Of a stretch of DNA of 64,000 nt, positions 17,715-27,442 are shown piece by piece. The notes beneath the pieces are model-generated. The model was not told the origin of the DNA. It made no database searches and was given only the letters and a program-made list of their open reading frames with translations. Source of the stretch: Planctomycetaceae bacterium (GTDB lineage Bacteria > Planctomycetota > Planctomycetia > Pirellulales > Thermoguttaceae); contig JAAYAY010000124.1 of the NCBI GenBank assembly GCA_012719125.1, forward strand, positions 51,417-115,416, read 5' to 3'. A program made the translations under genes and the position numbers. The first letter of the stretch is position 1. Every line of letters starts with the position of its first letter.

Positions 17715-18650
17715 CTACGGACCCGGCGCCGCTTCCACGCGAATCCGGTTGTCGATCCGACGCACCCCCGGCTCCATGGCGGCGATTCGCTCGGCAAACT
17801 GGCGATCGGCGGCCGCCGCCACCGTGCCCTGCAGGATGACCGTCGTTCCTTGAATGGCTGCCGAGATCGGCGAGCGGACCCCCACCCCCACCGCCTGCGT
17901 GATCCGAGCGCCAAGCGTCGCCGCGCTCGTTCGGCTCAAGCCCGCTTGGCCTGCCACGCCCGCCGGTCCCAAGGATCCAACCGGCCCGAGCCCGTTCATC
18001 GGTGCATAACGCTGGGAACTCCCGGCCGCTCCGCCTGCCGCATCCGGCGCCGCCGGCGCAGGAGCGCCGCGGAACCAGCGATCGGGCGAGCTCTGCAGTT
18101 CTTCTCCCGTCGGCCCGGGCGCTGCCGGTTGAGGCTGGGGCAAACCCGGCTGCGCCGGCAGTGGCGGTGGCAGATATCGGTCCGGCCGAGTGGGCGCCAC
18201 CGGCGGGAAGGACGGCTCTACCGCCGGCTGTTGCGAAATATAACCCGGAGAGATTGGGGTGGGTTGCTGGACCGGCTGCTGACGCTCGTACAACTGCTGA
18301 AGTTGTTGCTGCTGACGCTGCTGGGCGGCCGCGATACGGCGGGCCTGGTCCTCCAGGTAACCCGGCACCATCTCCGGCTCGAGATAGTAGGCTTCCGGCG
18401 GCAGCGGCAGCCTTTCCGGCGCCGCCGGCGAACGGCTCTGGAACGTCGTTCCTCGCTCCGTAGTCGAACGCCCCAAAAAATTGCCGCTCGGACCGAATTC
18501 GAGCCCGCTCCTGAACCGGCTCTCGCGCGGCTTCAGCGGCTTGCCCAACTCCCGATCGCCAAACATCCCGCGCGATTGGGCGGACACCTCCCCTTGGAGT
18601 CCCAAAACCGCGACCAACACGGCAACCGTCATCCCTGTGTAAGTTCGCAT
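17715..18650 (-). CDS. Exported BON-domain protein
   Basis: A 311-residue protein. The ATG at 18650 is preceded by AAAGGAGG and starts a signal peptide ending near EVSAQS. A long low-complexity middle is rich in Gln, Pro and Ala (about 110-235), followed by a C-terminal BON domain of about 60 residues (ARITQAVGVGVRSPISAAIQ ... AERIAAMEPGVRRIDNRI). BON domains are thought to bind phospholipid or peptidoglycan-associated surfaces, so an envelope role is likely. It sits directly upstream of the ABC ATPase gene (2-base gap). Confidence 0.75.
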   Translation of the reverse strand: MRTYTGMTVAVLVAVLGLQGEVSAQSRGMFGDRELGKPLKPRESRFRSGLEFGPSGNFLGRSTTERGTTFQSRSPAAPERLPLPPEAYYLEPEMVPGYLEDQARRIAAAQQRQQQQLQQLYERQQPVQQPTPISPGYISQQPAVEPSFPPVAPTRPDRYLPPPLPAQPGLPQPQPAAPGPTGEELQSSPDRWFRGAPAPAAPDAAGGAAGSSQRYAPMNGLGPVGSLGPAGVAGQAGLSRTSAATLGARITQAVGVGVRSPISAAIQGTTVILQGTVAAAADRQFAERIAAMEPGVRRIDNRIRVEAAPGP

Positions 18651-19128
18651 GGCCGGTCCTCCTTTAGAACAACGTGCAAAGTCGTTGTTCGCTCCGCGAA
18701 CAAACGCTTCTTCCCAGAGCAAAAACCGCCTGCTGATGGCAGGCAACCTCTACTGCGTCCTTGTCAAACGGGGCTATCACGGACCCGTGCGGTGCCCTGA
18801 ACTCAACGCAAGTAACGCTCCAAAACGCAATTCTATAAGATCTGCCACCGCGATCAAACGAAACTGCCCCCTCCAGAGAGTGTATCGGCGTTCCTTCCCA
18901 CCGCTCATGAGTCGGCCTTGGCCCTGGAGTGTTGCGGCCCCAGTTCTCATAGACTGGATGCCAAAGGCGCTAAGTGATCGGGGCTATCCGGGTTCTCTCA
19001 AGACGAACTGACCGTAACCCGACCGTCTCCAAGAAATGCAAAGGGCTCGAAGCCCTGGAGTCCCGTGCCGACGTCTGCACGGTCGTCCCGAACTTCGAGC
19101 CCGGATTCCCCCTGGGGCATCGGTTTGA
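18651..19128. other. Intergenic stretch with one repeat copy
   Basis: About 480 bases between two minus-strand genes. Apart from the interspersed repeat at 18681 onward I see no credible reading frame. The part next to 19128 would hold the end of the surface-protein transcript; no clear terminator hairpin with a T-run was found. Confidence 0.35.
18681..18725 (+). repeat. Interspersed stem-loop repeat, copy 2
   Basis: This segment starts GTCGTTGTTCGCTCCGCGAA, identical over its first 20 bases to the copy at 5804, then continues with a diverged AAACGCTTCTT. It lies 30 bases upstream of the BON gene start on the opposite strand. The closing arm of the hairpin is less well preserved than in copy 1. 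Confidence 0.5.
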
Positions 19129-22100
19129 CTATGCCCAGAGATCGTCACTTCCGAACAGACTGTCGATCGCCAGAACCGGATCGAACTCCTCTCCCTCCGG
19201 ACCGGAATCCAAGCCGGCAAGCGTCGCTGCAATACCTGCCTCGACGGTCGAGGCAGGTTGCTCGGCAGAAACCGATGCCAGCGAGCCGGAGGACGGCCTC
19301 ACGGTATACATGGCCGACATCAGCAGATCCAGATCGGCCCCGTCGATCCGGCTGTCGGAATCCAGGTCGAACATCCGATCGAACCCGTTCCCGCCCGCGG
19401 CCAGAGTCGAAACCGAATCCGCTGCCGTTCCCGAATGAGGCACCCACAGGGCCAGGTCGAAGTGATCGATCCGCTGGTCCCCGTTGAAATCGGCGAAGAC
19501 GAGGTTGAGATCCGCGGAACCCATCTCGACGTCGGTCCAGTCGACGCCGACGCCCGAACCGGTCATGGCAAAGTTGCCCGGCAGGATCGTCGACGTACCT
19601 TCTCCAGCGTCCACCGAGAACTGGGTACTGCCGTTCACAAACGTCCCCGGTTCGCCCGTCCGCTTGAACTGCCACGAAACGAACGGAGCCGCTTCGTCGG
19701 CACCGACCATGGCCGTGGCCGTCAAGGCTCCCGACTCGTCGATGATCCCGGGTTCGCCGCTGGCGTCGCCCTGCTGGAAGAAGCTGAAGGCGTCGCCATA
19801 CACGACTTCGCCGGTCGGCGTGACCGCCAAGGCGTCGTACAACACGTCGATCGCACCGCCGATCACGCCGGCCGGAACGTCGCGCAGATCCTCCACAAAA
19901 GCGCTCACCCAGAAGGTGGAATCGGTCCACAACGTGTCGACTTCGGCACCGAACGGAGCCGCCGTCACCTGAAGCTGGATCGACAACTGGGCGCCCGTCA
20001 CCTCGACGGTCACGCTCGCGGCCTCACTTTCGGCCTGGCCGTCGGCGGCCAGGTAGGTGAAGCTGTCCTGTCCATAGTAGCCGGATTCCGGTGTGTAGGT
20101 GAACGAGCCGTCTTCAGCAAGCACGACCGTTCCATGGCTCGGACTGTCCACCAGACGGGCGCTCAACCCATCCCCGTCGACGTCCGAATCGTTGGCCAGC
20201 ACGCCGGTTTCCGCACCGACCGTCAGCGAACCGCCCTTGGAGGTGGAATACGCATCGGCCGCGACCGTCGGAACGTCGTTCTCGGTCTCGACCGAAATCG
20301 TAACCACGATCGGCCCGCTTTCGGCCTGCCCGTCGCCGGCCAGATAAGTGAAACTGTCCTCGCCGTGAAAGTCGGCCTCCGGCGTGTACACGAAGGAACC
20401 GTCTGCGGCGAGCGTCACCGTTCCGTGGCTCGGCTCTTCCGCCAGGCTCACACTCAGCGTGTCGCCGTCGACATCCGAGTCGTTCGCCAGCACGCCGCCA
20501 ATCGCATCCACGGTCAACACGTCGTCCTCCGCCACCCTGTAAGCGTCGTCACTGCCAACCGGCGCGTCGTTCGCACTCTCCACGGTGATCGCAACCGTGG
20601 TCACCTCGCCCTCGGCCTGCCCGTCGACGGCGACATAGGAGAAGCTGTCTTCCCCATAGAAGTCGGCCGCCGGGGTGTACTCGAACGAACCGTCCGCGGC
20701 CAGCACCACCGTTCCGTGGCTCGGCTGATCGACGAGCGTCGCCGTGAGCAGGTCGCCGTCGGTGTCCGTATCGTTCGCCAGCACGCCGCCCGCGGCGTCC
20801 ACTGACAGCACGCCGTCCTCGTTCAGCGAATAGGCGTCGCCCGCCGACACCGGCGCGTCGTTGATCGACTCGACGGCGATCGCGACCAGCGTCTCGGTGC
20901 TCTGCGACTGGCCGTCGCCGGTCACGTAGGTGAAACTGTCTTCGCCGTGGAAGCCGGGTTCCGGCGTGTACACGAACGATCCGTCTTCGGCAAGGGCCAC
21001 CGTGCCGTGGCTGGGTTGGCCCACAACGGTCGCGCTGAGGGCGTCGCCGTCGGCGTCCACATCGTTCGCCAGCACGCCGCCGTCCGCGTCAACGGTCAGC
21101 ACGTCGTCTTCCGCCATCGAATAGGCGTCCCCGGCGGCCACTGGTGTGTCGTTCACCGCTTCCACCATGATCGTGACCGACGCCACCTCCGTATCGACCT
21201 GCCCGTCGCTCGCCACGTAGGTGAAGCCGTCTTCGCCGTGGAAGTCGGGTTCCGGCGTGTATTGGAAGGAACCGTCCTCGGCCAACGTCAGCGTTCCATG
21301 GCTCGGCTCCTGAACGACGCGAACGCTCAACACGTCCCCGTCGACGTCCGTATCGTTCGTCAGCACGCCGTCGATCGCGTCGACCGTCAGTCCTTCATCT
21401 TCGGTTGCCGCAAAGGTGTCGGCAGCCGAAACCGGTGCGTCGTTGACCGCCTCGACCGTGAGCGTCACGGTGGTCGCGCCGCTTGCCCCGTCCAGGTCGC
21501 TGGCAATGTAAGTGAATTGATCGGTCCCGCTGTAATCGCTGTCGGGCCGGTAGGTGAACGAGCCGTAGCGGCCCATCGTCAGCGTGCCGTGCTCCGGCGC
21601 GCTGACCAGATTCGCGTAGAGCGGATCGTCTTCCGCGTCGCTGTCGTTGGCCAGCAGTCCGTCGGCTCGGCTCACCTCCAGCGTCTCGTCCTCGCTCAGC
21701 GAGTAGGCGTCCTCGGCCGCCGTGGGGGCCTGATTCTCCACGGCCGAGACTTCAATCGTCACGGTCGCCGAGCCCAGCGTATTGACGCCGTCGCTCACCG
21801 TGTAGGTGAAACTGTCGACGCCGCCGAATTGAACGTCCGGTCGGTAAACGAACAGGCCGTTCGAATCCAAGTCGAGTTGCCCGTGCTCAACGTTTGTTTC
21901 CAGCGAAACGGACACCCCGTCGCCACTCACCCCGATGTCGTTGGCAAGCACGCCGGCCCCGAGTTGCTGGCTGGCGGTCATCGCGAAGGCATCGTCGACC
22001 AAGGCCGGAGCCTCGCTCGCTACCACCGACGCGGAATCTAGTTCGGGCAACGCGTCTGCAGCGGCCTCGCCGCTTCCCTGGGAGATATCCATGGTCGCGA

Positions 22101-22338
22101 CCAACGCTGCCGGTTCGCTGTACTGATCGGCTTGCGCCGCGTACAGCCCGAGGCTACACGCTTCGTCGGGCCCCAGGCCGGGCGATACCGACAACAGTTG
22201 ACGATTCTCCAAGGCTTCCAGATTGAGGACACGAGTCCGCCGATTTCCCGGCGTTCTGCCGTGCCGCGTTCTGCCTTCCACACGGTTGCCAAACAACACG
22301 CCCACACCACACTCCTTCACATTCTGAAACATCGACAT
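19129..22338 (-). CDS. Giant cadherin-like repeat surface protein with dockerin-like end
   Basis: A 1069-residue protein. It starts at 22338 after GGAAGGAAGAG. Near residue 35-45 it has LEALENRQLLSV, the planctomycete LExLExRxLLS motif thought to mark exported surface proteins. Seven tandem cadherin-like (VCBS/Ig-type) repeats of about 97 residues follow (about 105-790), each with a GVLANDxDxDGD calcium-binding turn, an SHGTVxLxxDGSFxYTP segment and a GEDSFTYxxxDGQ segment. Next comes a cohesin/adhesion-like domain, and a C-terminal pair of EF-hand-like loops (DFNGDQRIDHFDLA, DLDSDSRIDGADLD) like dockerin type I. Probable calcium-dependent adhesin or scaffold at the cell surface. No secretion genes are adjacent. 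Confidence 0.85.
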   Translation of the reverse strand: MSMFQNVKECGVGVLFGNRVEGRTRHGRTPGNRRTRVLNLEALENRQLLSVSPGLGPDEACSLGLYAAQADQYSEPAALVATMDISQGSGEAAADALPELDSASVVASEAPALVDDAFAMTASQQLGAGVLANDIGVSGDGVSVSLETNVEHGQLDLDSNGLFVYRPDVQFGGVDSFTYTVSDGVNTLGSATVTIEVSAVENQAPTAAEDAYSLSEDETLEVSRADGLLANDSDAEDDPLYANLVSAPEHGTLTMGRYGSFTYRPDSDYSGTDQFTYIASDLDGASGATTVTLTVEAVNDAPVSAADTFAATEDEGLTVDAIDGVLTNDTDVDGDVLSVRVVQEPSHGTLTLAEDGSFQYTPEPDFHGEDGFTYVASDGQVDTEVASVTIMVEAVNDTPVAAGDAYSMAEDDVLTVDADGGVLANDVDADGDALSATVVGQPSHGTVALAEDGSFVYTPEPGFHGEDSFTYVTGDGQSQSTETLVAIAVESINDAPVSAGDAYSLNEDGVLSVDAAGGVLANDTDTDGDLLTATLVDQPSHGTVVLAADGSFEYTPAADFYGEDSFSYVAVDGQAEGEVTTVAITVESANDAPVGSDDAYRVAEDDVLTVDAIGGVLANDSDVDGDTLSVSLAEEPSHGTVTLAADGSFVYTPEADFHGEDSFTYLAGDGQAESGPIVVTISVETENDVPTVAADAYSTSKGGSLTVGAETGVLANDSDVDGDGLSARLVDSPSHGTVVLAEDGSFTYTPESGYYGQDSFTYLAADGQAESEAASVTVEVTGAQLSIQLQVTAAPFGAEVDTLWTDSTFWVSAFVEDLRDVPAGVIGGAIDVLYDALAVTPTGEVVYGDAFSFFQQGDASGEPGIIDESGALTATAMVGADEAAPFVSWQFKRTGEPGTFVNGSTQFSVDAGEGTSTILPGNFAMTGSGVGVDWTDVEMGSADLNLVFADFNGDQRIDHFDLALWVPHSGTAADSVSTLAAGGNGFDRMFDLDSDSRIDGADLDLLMSAMYTVRPSSGSLASVSAEQPASTVEAGIAATLAGLDSGPEGEEFDPVLAIDSLFGSDDLWA
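19996..22040 (-). repeat. Seven tandem ~290 bp coding repeats
   Basis: The DNA of the surface-protein gene repeats with a period of about 290 bases, one cadherin-like domain per unit. Five central units are very alike in protein and DNA; the first and last are more diverged. This suggests growth by unequal recombination. Boundaries are approximate. Confidence 0.75.
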
Positions 22339-22721
22339 TGCTCTTCCTTCCGTGTTATCGAACTGGGCAAACCAGGTTACTTGCCCCCACATCGCGTTCC
22401 ACTCCCGTTCCTACGAGGCGTCGGCAATCGCGGATCGCAACGCACAAATCGTGTTTGCGAAACGCTAGCACGTCAGACACGTGCGCAGCGCCAAGCGGCG
22501 TCGCCAAGAAGCGCGAACACCTCTCGCGCTGCCTTTCCTGCTGCCAGAAGTGATGCATAACACGCGTATAATCTCTCTCGCGCAGAGACAGCCCAGAGCG
22601 TGGTTTTGCCACAAAGACTTGATAGCCAACGACGTAGAGAACTCAGATGGTTCAGAACGGCTCGGTCCCGACAGACCGTGGATTTTTTCTCAGAAATCCG
22701 TTCCGTGTTTGGGAATCACGG
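22339..22721. other. Upstream region of the surface-protein gene
   Basis: About 380 bases between the IS fragment and the surface-protein gene, with no credible gene. On the minus strand GGAAGGAAGAG just before 22338 is the ribosome binding site. I see no strong promoter. Confidence 0.35.
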
Positions 22722-23084
22722 CTACGCGGCCGATTCAGACGACGGCACGCCGGCATCCGAAAGAAAAGGAACCAGGCCGCTTGCCTCGTCGGCGACAATC
22801 CCATGAGCCGGTAATTGCACACGCAGCTCGCGCAGACGCTGCTCGATTCGCCCCCAGGTTCCGTCCGTCTGCCACTGGCGATCGTAGCCGTAAACGGTTC
22901 GCCAATGAGGAAAATCGTGGGGCAACAGACGCCACGCGCAGCCGCTCCGCCGCCGGTAGCGAACCGCGTTCACCACCGCGCGAAGCGAAACCTGCCTGGC
23001 CACGCCCACGGGCCGGCTCGGCGGAATGCACCCTCGCACCGCTTGCCATTGGAGGTCGGTCAGATCGCTTGGATAGTTCGACAT
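22722..23084 (-). pseudogene. IS5-family transposase fragment (N-terminal domain)
   Basis: A 120-residue frame beginning MSNYPSDLTDLQWQ that matches the N-terminal DNA-binding domain of IS5-type transposases (DUF4096): NAVRYRRRSGCAWRLLPHDF then WRTVYGYDRQW and DGTWGRIEQRL. In complete elements the DDE catalytic domain follows, either in frame or after a frameshift; none is present downstream here, where non-transposase sequence leads to the surface-protein gene. I saw no terminal inverted repeats. It is therefore a remnant of an insertion sequence. Confidence 0.7.
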
Positions 23085-23264
23085 ACCGCGTCTCATCCGC
23101 GAGGAAGCCGGCCGGTCTACAAACGAACACGTATTCTTCCTACGAAACCAGTGAAAAATCGGTTCAAGTCGCCCCCTCTCGGCAGCGCAGCCCCTGGGCC
23201 CTCAAGCCGCCTTAGTTGGGACTGTCCCCTTCCGGCACGATCACGAGCACAGAATCCGGTACAG

Positions 23265-23294
23265 GCCCCCTTAGCCACCACCCTTCAAGGGGGC
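23265..23294. terminator. Strong hairpin downstream of the acyltransferase gene
   Basis: GCCCCCTT pairs with AAGGGGGC across a 14-base loop. It lies 45 bases past the stop of the minus-strand acyltransferase gene. There is no T-run, so it may instead belong to a dispersed repeat; the adjacent ACTGTCCCCTTCC string looks repeat-like. Confidence 0.35.
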
Positions 23295-23338
23295 TGAGTG
23301 AACAACCGAGAAGAACTTGCCGGCAAGTGCATCGACCT

Positions 23339-24661
23339 TCAGCGCATGACTCGCGAATTGGCCGCAAGGCCGGCGGAGGAGGGTGCCTCAGACAAAGGCT
23401 CGGCGTCTTGACAAGCTTGAATTTCCGCGCCGGTTGCCGTAGCGGCTCTTGTCGGACGCCGACTGCCGAAAACCTCGTTCAGCAGCGTGTACCGCACAAA
23501 CAGATGGTAGCTGGCCAGCGATACGGCGGTGGCGATCAGCAACACGACCCCGAACCGAATCATCCCGGTCAGACCGGGAGGGAGTGCCCCCTGCAGCCAC
23601 AACACAATCGGAAGATGCACCAGATAGCACCAATAGGAGGCGTCGGCCAGGTAACGCAACATGGGACTCGGTTTGCCGAGCATGACGACTACCGCGCCGA
23701 GGATCTGAAGCAGGGCCAGCCATGTGCAGAGTGACGATACGGCCCGAATCGCGAAGGTTGTGATCCAGGAAGCGTGCGCCGGTACGCTTCCCACATTCCA
23801 CAGCAACCCGGCGAGCACGCCGGCCGACAGCACGAGACCGATCGAGTTGCGCCGGTTCCAGTGGCGTGCCATCGACGTCAGCAGTCCGGTGTTGCGGTGC
23901 ATCATCCAGCCCAAGGCAACGAACGGGCCGTAATAGAGAAAGAAACGGCACTGCGGCACCATCGACAACGGTGTGTCGACGACCCAACTCCGCATCGGCA
24001 ACAGGGCCACCATCGTGACGGCTGCGGCCGCCAGCGGCATCCAAGCCTGCCGTATCAGCCACGCGAGGCGGCGCTCCCATGAGTCCAACCAACGCGACCC
24101 GCGTCCGGAGAGAACAACGTCCAGCAGAACCATCGCCACGTAGAACAGGCTCAGGTATTCAAGAAACCAAAGATGACAGAACCAGGGATGCCAGAGATGC
24201 ACCGCCGAAACGACAACCTCGGACGGCCAAGGAATGCAGACATAGTCGGGAAACCGCGCCGGCGCCGTGCCCGGTGCCGTGAAATACCAGGAAGCCCCCG
24301 ACTGAACGGCAACCATCAACACGATGCCGATCGCCAGGGGCAGCAAGACCCGCCGGCCCCGATTGACGACGAACCCGCTCAACCCGTAACGGCGCAGCAG
24401 GAGACGCCCGAAGAAACCTGAGAGGAGAAAGAACACCTCCATGCGGAAAGAGTGTGTTGCGAACGAGAACAGATCGAAGATACCATGACGGTAGCGATCC
24501 GTCACCGGCCACCAGTGAGGACAACCAATTGCATGGGCGTTGGCCGTGTGAAGCACGATCCCCAGCAGCATCATCCACGACCGCAGCGCATCCAGACACG
24601 ACAGCCGCGGGGCGCTCGAAGCCGATGGACGGGTAGTTTGTGCTAAGTTTAACGCATCCAT
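23339..24661 (-). CDS. Acyltransferase 3 family membrane protein
   Basis: A 440-residue polytopic membrane protein of the acyltransferase 3 (OafA/OpgC-like) family. Near the N-terminus, LDALRSWMMLLGIVLHT holds the conserved Arg and His, and MEVFFLLSGFFGRLLLRRYG is the typical second-helix motif. About ten hydrophobic helices follow. Such proteins O-acetylate or succinylate glycans and lipids at the membrane; the layout with a PHWWP-like loop resembles the glucan-modifying MdoC/OpgC branch. The ATG at 24661 was chosen because the domain starts shortly after; the open frame extends further upstream without a ribosome site. It is divergent from the truncated sialidase. Confidence 0.85.
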   Translation of the reverse strand: MDALNLAQTTRPSASSAPRLSCLDALRSWMMLLGIVLHTANAHAIGCPHWWPVTDRYRHGIFDLFSFATHSFRMEVFFLLSGFFGRLLLRRYGLSGFVVNRGRRVLLPLAIGIVLMVAVQSGASWYFTAPGTAPARFPDYVCIPWPSEVVVSAVHLWHPWFCHLWFLEYLSLFYVAMVLLDVVLSGRGSRWLDSWERRLAWLIRQAWMPLAAAAVTMVALLPMRSWVVDTPLSMVPQCRFFLYYGPFVALGWMMHRNTGLLTSMARHWNRRNSIGLVLSAGVLAGLLWNVGSVPAHASWITTFAIRAVSSLCTWLALLQILGAVVVMLGKPSPMLRYLADASYWCYLVHLPIVLWLQGALPPGLTGMIRFGVVLLIATAVSLASYHLFVRYTLLNEVFGSRRPTRAATATGAEIQACQDAEPLSEAPSSAGLAANSRVMR

Positions 24662-24819
24662 GAGCGATACCAGGCTAACCGACACGAACTCGCTGCACGA
24701 GAATTCGATCTTCCCGGCACTCGTTGCAGGCACTCCTCCGATTGCTACAATAGCCACTACCCCAACACTTACTCGGAACGTTCCGTCCGCCGATCGACCA
24801 CAGTAACAGGATAACTCCA

Positions 24820-25437
24820 ATGATCGTTCCCGCAAGTCTACGTTGTCATCTGGCCTTGTGCGCAGTTCTGGCCGGCGGCATCCTGGAGGCAGGCGAAGGC
24901 AAGATGCGTTCCCTCTCAGACCTCCCCGAACGTCACGTGACGATCGCCCAAACCGAAGCCGACTATATCAGCTTCCCCGACGTGTGCGTCACGCCGAAAG
25001 GCCGGCTGATCTGCGTCTACCGCGTCGCCGACAAGCACGTCACCACGCGCTCCCGACTGGAGGTCAGAACCAGCGACGACCGCGGGCGGACCTGGTCAGA
25101 ACCGTTCGTGCTGGCCGATCGCGGACATTGCCCACGGCTGGCGGTGATCGAAAACGGCGAAGTGCTCCTCATCTCCGACGGCACTCCGCTGGGCACGTCG
25201 CTCTACCGCTCCCGCGACGACGGAACAACCTGGTCGAAACCCACGGTCGCCGCCCTGAAACACGGTATCCCCGATCGGCCGCTGCGAATCGGCCCCCGCA
25301 GCCTGTTGACCACCGGCCACCGGCACGTCGGGTCGGCCAAGAGCCCGCTCATCCAGTCTACCTTTCGTAGCTGTCCGGCACGTCCGGCAGCACGTCGAGG
25401 AACCGCCCGCCGCTCTCGTACCAGCCTTGCCGCGTGA
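24820..25437 (+). pseudogene. Truncated exo-sialidase-like (BNR) protein
   Basis: The frame starts with a signal-like segment (LRCHLALCAVLAGGILEAG) and then a sialidase/neuraminidase-type beta-propeller. Two Asp-boxes are visible: SDDRGRTWSEPF and SRDDGTTWSKP, plus YRVADKHVT. Family members run to roughly 350-400 residues, but here the similarity stops at about residue 178 (TTGHRHVGSAKSP), and the remaining residues are an Arg/Ala-rich shadow of the opposite-strand PilZ gene. The break coincides with the stop codon of that gene at 25358. About half the propeller is missing, so it is almost surely not functional. Confidence 0.7.
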
Positions 25438-25795
25438 AGCGGCACCAACTCAGATCCACGACAAAAGCCGACGCCGTGCCGTCCGAAGTTTCCAGACAGA
25501 CGATCATCCGGCGATGGGGAATCGGCTTGGGGTGGTAGAACCCGATTCCGCGATCGGAAAGATGCTTTCCGACGGCCACGACCGCTTCGCCCTGAAGAAC
25601 CGTTCCGTCCCGATCGATCGGGATCAGGCGGACCAGGTAGGGATAGGGATAGCGGCGATCCTCGCGGCGATCGATGAAGTCGCCGCCCGGGTAGACCCTC
25701 CCGATCAAACAACGCACTTCCGCACGAATCTCGTTTTCCAGATAGTCGCTGCCGTCGCACCACACGCTCATCCGGGGTTCGCTCAAGGCCGTCAT
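25358..25795 (-). CDS. PilZ-like domain protein
   Basis: A 145-residue protein. RREDRRYPYPYLVRLIPID, then GKHLSDRGIGFYHPKPI and a final WCRFTRQGWYESGGRFL follow the PilZ pattern (RxxxR near the start, a later D/NxSxxG-like turn, here HLSDRGIGF). PilZ domains bind cyclic di-GMP and act as cytosolic effectors. GAGGAG lies nine bases before the ATG. Planctomycetes encode many such single-domain proteins. Its end overlaps the remains of the sialidase gene on the other strand. Confidence 0.65.
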   Translation of the reverse strand: MTALSEPRMSVWCDGSDYLENEIRAEVRCLIGRVYPGGDFIDRREDRRYPYPYLVRLIPIDRDGTVLQGEAVVAVGKHLSDRGIGFYHPKPIPHRRMIVCLETSDGTASAFVVDLSWCRFTRQGWYESGGRFLDVLPDVPDSYER

Positions 25796-26074
25796 GTTCA
25801 GTGCTCCTCAGTTGTCTGCTACCCCAGTCATGGAACGAATATGGTGAACGCCGGACCTGCAGATTATCACTCCCGGAAGGAAACCATGTCCGGCGGCAGC
25901 CGATTTTCGGCAGAAACACGCGTCAGGGGAACGGCTGAACCGGTCGCCGGCCGCTCCAGGACGCGCAAGGGGGCAACAGAAATCTAGGTTACGATCCGGG
26001 GCTCGTCAAACTGATATTTCCGGCCCAAGCACCGATATGCCCGCCAATATGAAGAAGCGGCCGATTCCCTCGCC

Positions 26075-27442
26075 TCAATGCTCGTTGAGCACTCTCGACT
26101 GGGGCTGCCGATCGACGCCCTGCCGAAACCGGGTGGCGTCGTCCGTGAGTGGGGCGGAACCCTCGCCGAGCGATGGAATCTCCGACTGCCGGGCGAGGTT
26201 GCTCGCGGAAAGTCCTTCGGCATCTGCGGTACGCAGCAGTTGTGCGGCCTGGCGCGGTTTTCCCTCTTGAATCAACTGCCGCGCCCAACGTTGATACACC
26301 CCCTGACGCAGTTGAACGAATCGCTCGGAACCGAGCAATTCGGGGTCCGCCTGTCCCAACACCTCCAGGGCCGCTTCGTAGTCGTTCCGGCCGCAACAGT
26401 TCTCGGCCCACTGGTAATACAGGTGAACGTAATTGGCCGCGAACGTCTCGTAATGAGGGTCTAGGTTCATCCCCTGCTGCAAGAGGTCGATGGCCTTCTC
26501 GTACTCGTGGCCTGCGCCCACCGTAATCGCCCAGTTGTTCAGCGTGGCGAGCAGGTTTCCGCGAGCCGTCTCGCTCGAAGGATCCAGACGCAAGGCCTTG
26601 GCGTTTGCCGCCGCGGCCTCGGCGAAGCGGCGTTCCGTCAGCAGATCGACGCCGCGATTGTAGTAGATCATCGCCACCAGTTCGACGGACGAGACCTCCC
26701 GTGGCGGACGTGCGCCCGGAGCACTGATCTCCGTTCCGATCGTCTTGGCAACCAGGGCCGCTCGACGCTTCGGATCGTGCTGTAGCCGGAACCAGGCCGG
26801 ACAGGTTGTTTCCACGTCGACCAGCTTCCCGTTCAGGCGAAGCCTGCTCATGGCATGTCCGGGCAGTTCCATGCCGACCGGATCGAGCCCGAAACGGGCC
26901 GCCAGGCAGTTGAACAGAACCGTCGAACTGACGCAGTTGAACTGTCCATGTTCGAGCGTCGCCGCCAGGTCGGTGCACTCCAGGTCGTAGCCGCCGACCA
27001 GGACTTCCCGGTGCATCAAGTCGAAGAGCTTCGTGGCAGTCTCCTCGGCGGAGGCATCGGCCCCGATCGCACCTGCGGCTCCTTCCACCAGACGCTCAAA
27101 CCGGGCCGTCGATGCCGCCAGCCGCTCGGCATCCCCGACTCCCCCGGCGATCAGAGCCGCCTCCAGCAACGTATGACGGTCCCAAACCGAGTCCACCGCG
27201 TCGTCGAACAGCTCCACTTCCAGGTCGCTCAGCCGACCCTCGTAACGCTGGTACGGGCGAGCCGACTCGATCGGCTTCGGCGTAGGGATTATCCGGATCG
27301 GTTCGACGGGAACGGCGGGCGCCGTATCCGACACGCTGGGCCGCGTCACGGCAAACATCGTCGCCGGGCAGCACAGCAGGGTTGCCAGAACGAGCATTCC
27401 GGGCGCCGGCCGAAGGACCGATCGAAGGCGTCGACGACTCAT
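26075..27442 (-). CDS. Exported transglutaminase-like / TPR protein
   Basis: A 455-residue protein. A signal peptide (PGMLVLATLLCCPATMFAV) is followed at about 120-230 by a SirB1-like transglutaminase domain: FDLMHREVLVGGYD, then FNCVSSTVLFNCLAARFG (Cys), PGHAMSRL (His) and VDVETT (Asp/Glu), a plausible Cys-His-Asp triad. From about 260 on there are TPR-like helices (AMIYYNRGVDLLTERRFAEAAAANAKAL ... SSETARGNLLATLNNW). Such proteins are thought to hold or process partner proteins in the periplasm. No close ribosome site is seen at 27442, so the start is approximate. Confidence 0.75.
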   Translation of the reverse strand: MSRRRLRSVLRPAPGMLVLATLLCCPATMFAVTRPSVSDTAPAVPVEPIRIIPTPKPIESARPYQRYEGRLSDLEVELFDDAVDSVWDRHTLLEAALIAGGVGDAERLAASTARFERLVEGAAGAIGADASAEETATKLFDLMHREVLVGGYDLECTDLAATLEHGQFNCVSSTVLFNCLAARFGLDPVGMELPGHAMSRLRLNGKLVDVETTCPAWFRLQHDPKRRAALVAKTIGTEISAPGARPPREVSSVELVAMIYYNRGVDLLTERRFAEAAAANAKALRLDPSSETARGNLLATLNNWAITVGAGHEYEKAIDLLQQGMNLDPHYETFAANYVHLYYQWAENCCGRNDYEAALEVLGQADPELLGSERFVQLRQGVYQRWARQLIQEGKPRQAAQLLRTADAEGLSASNLARQSEIPSLGEGSAPLTDDATRFRQGVDRQPQSRVLNEH

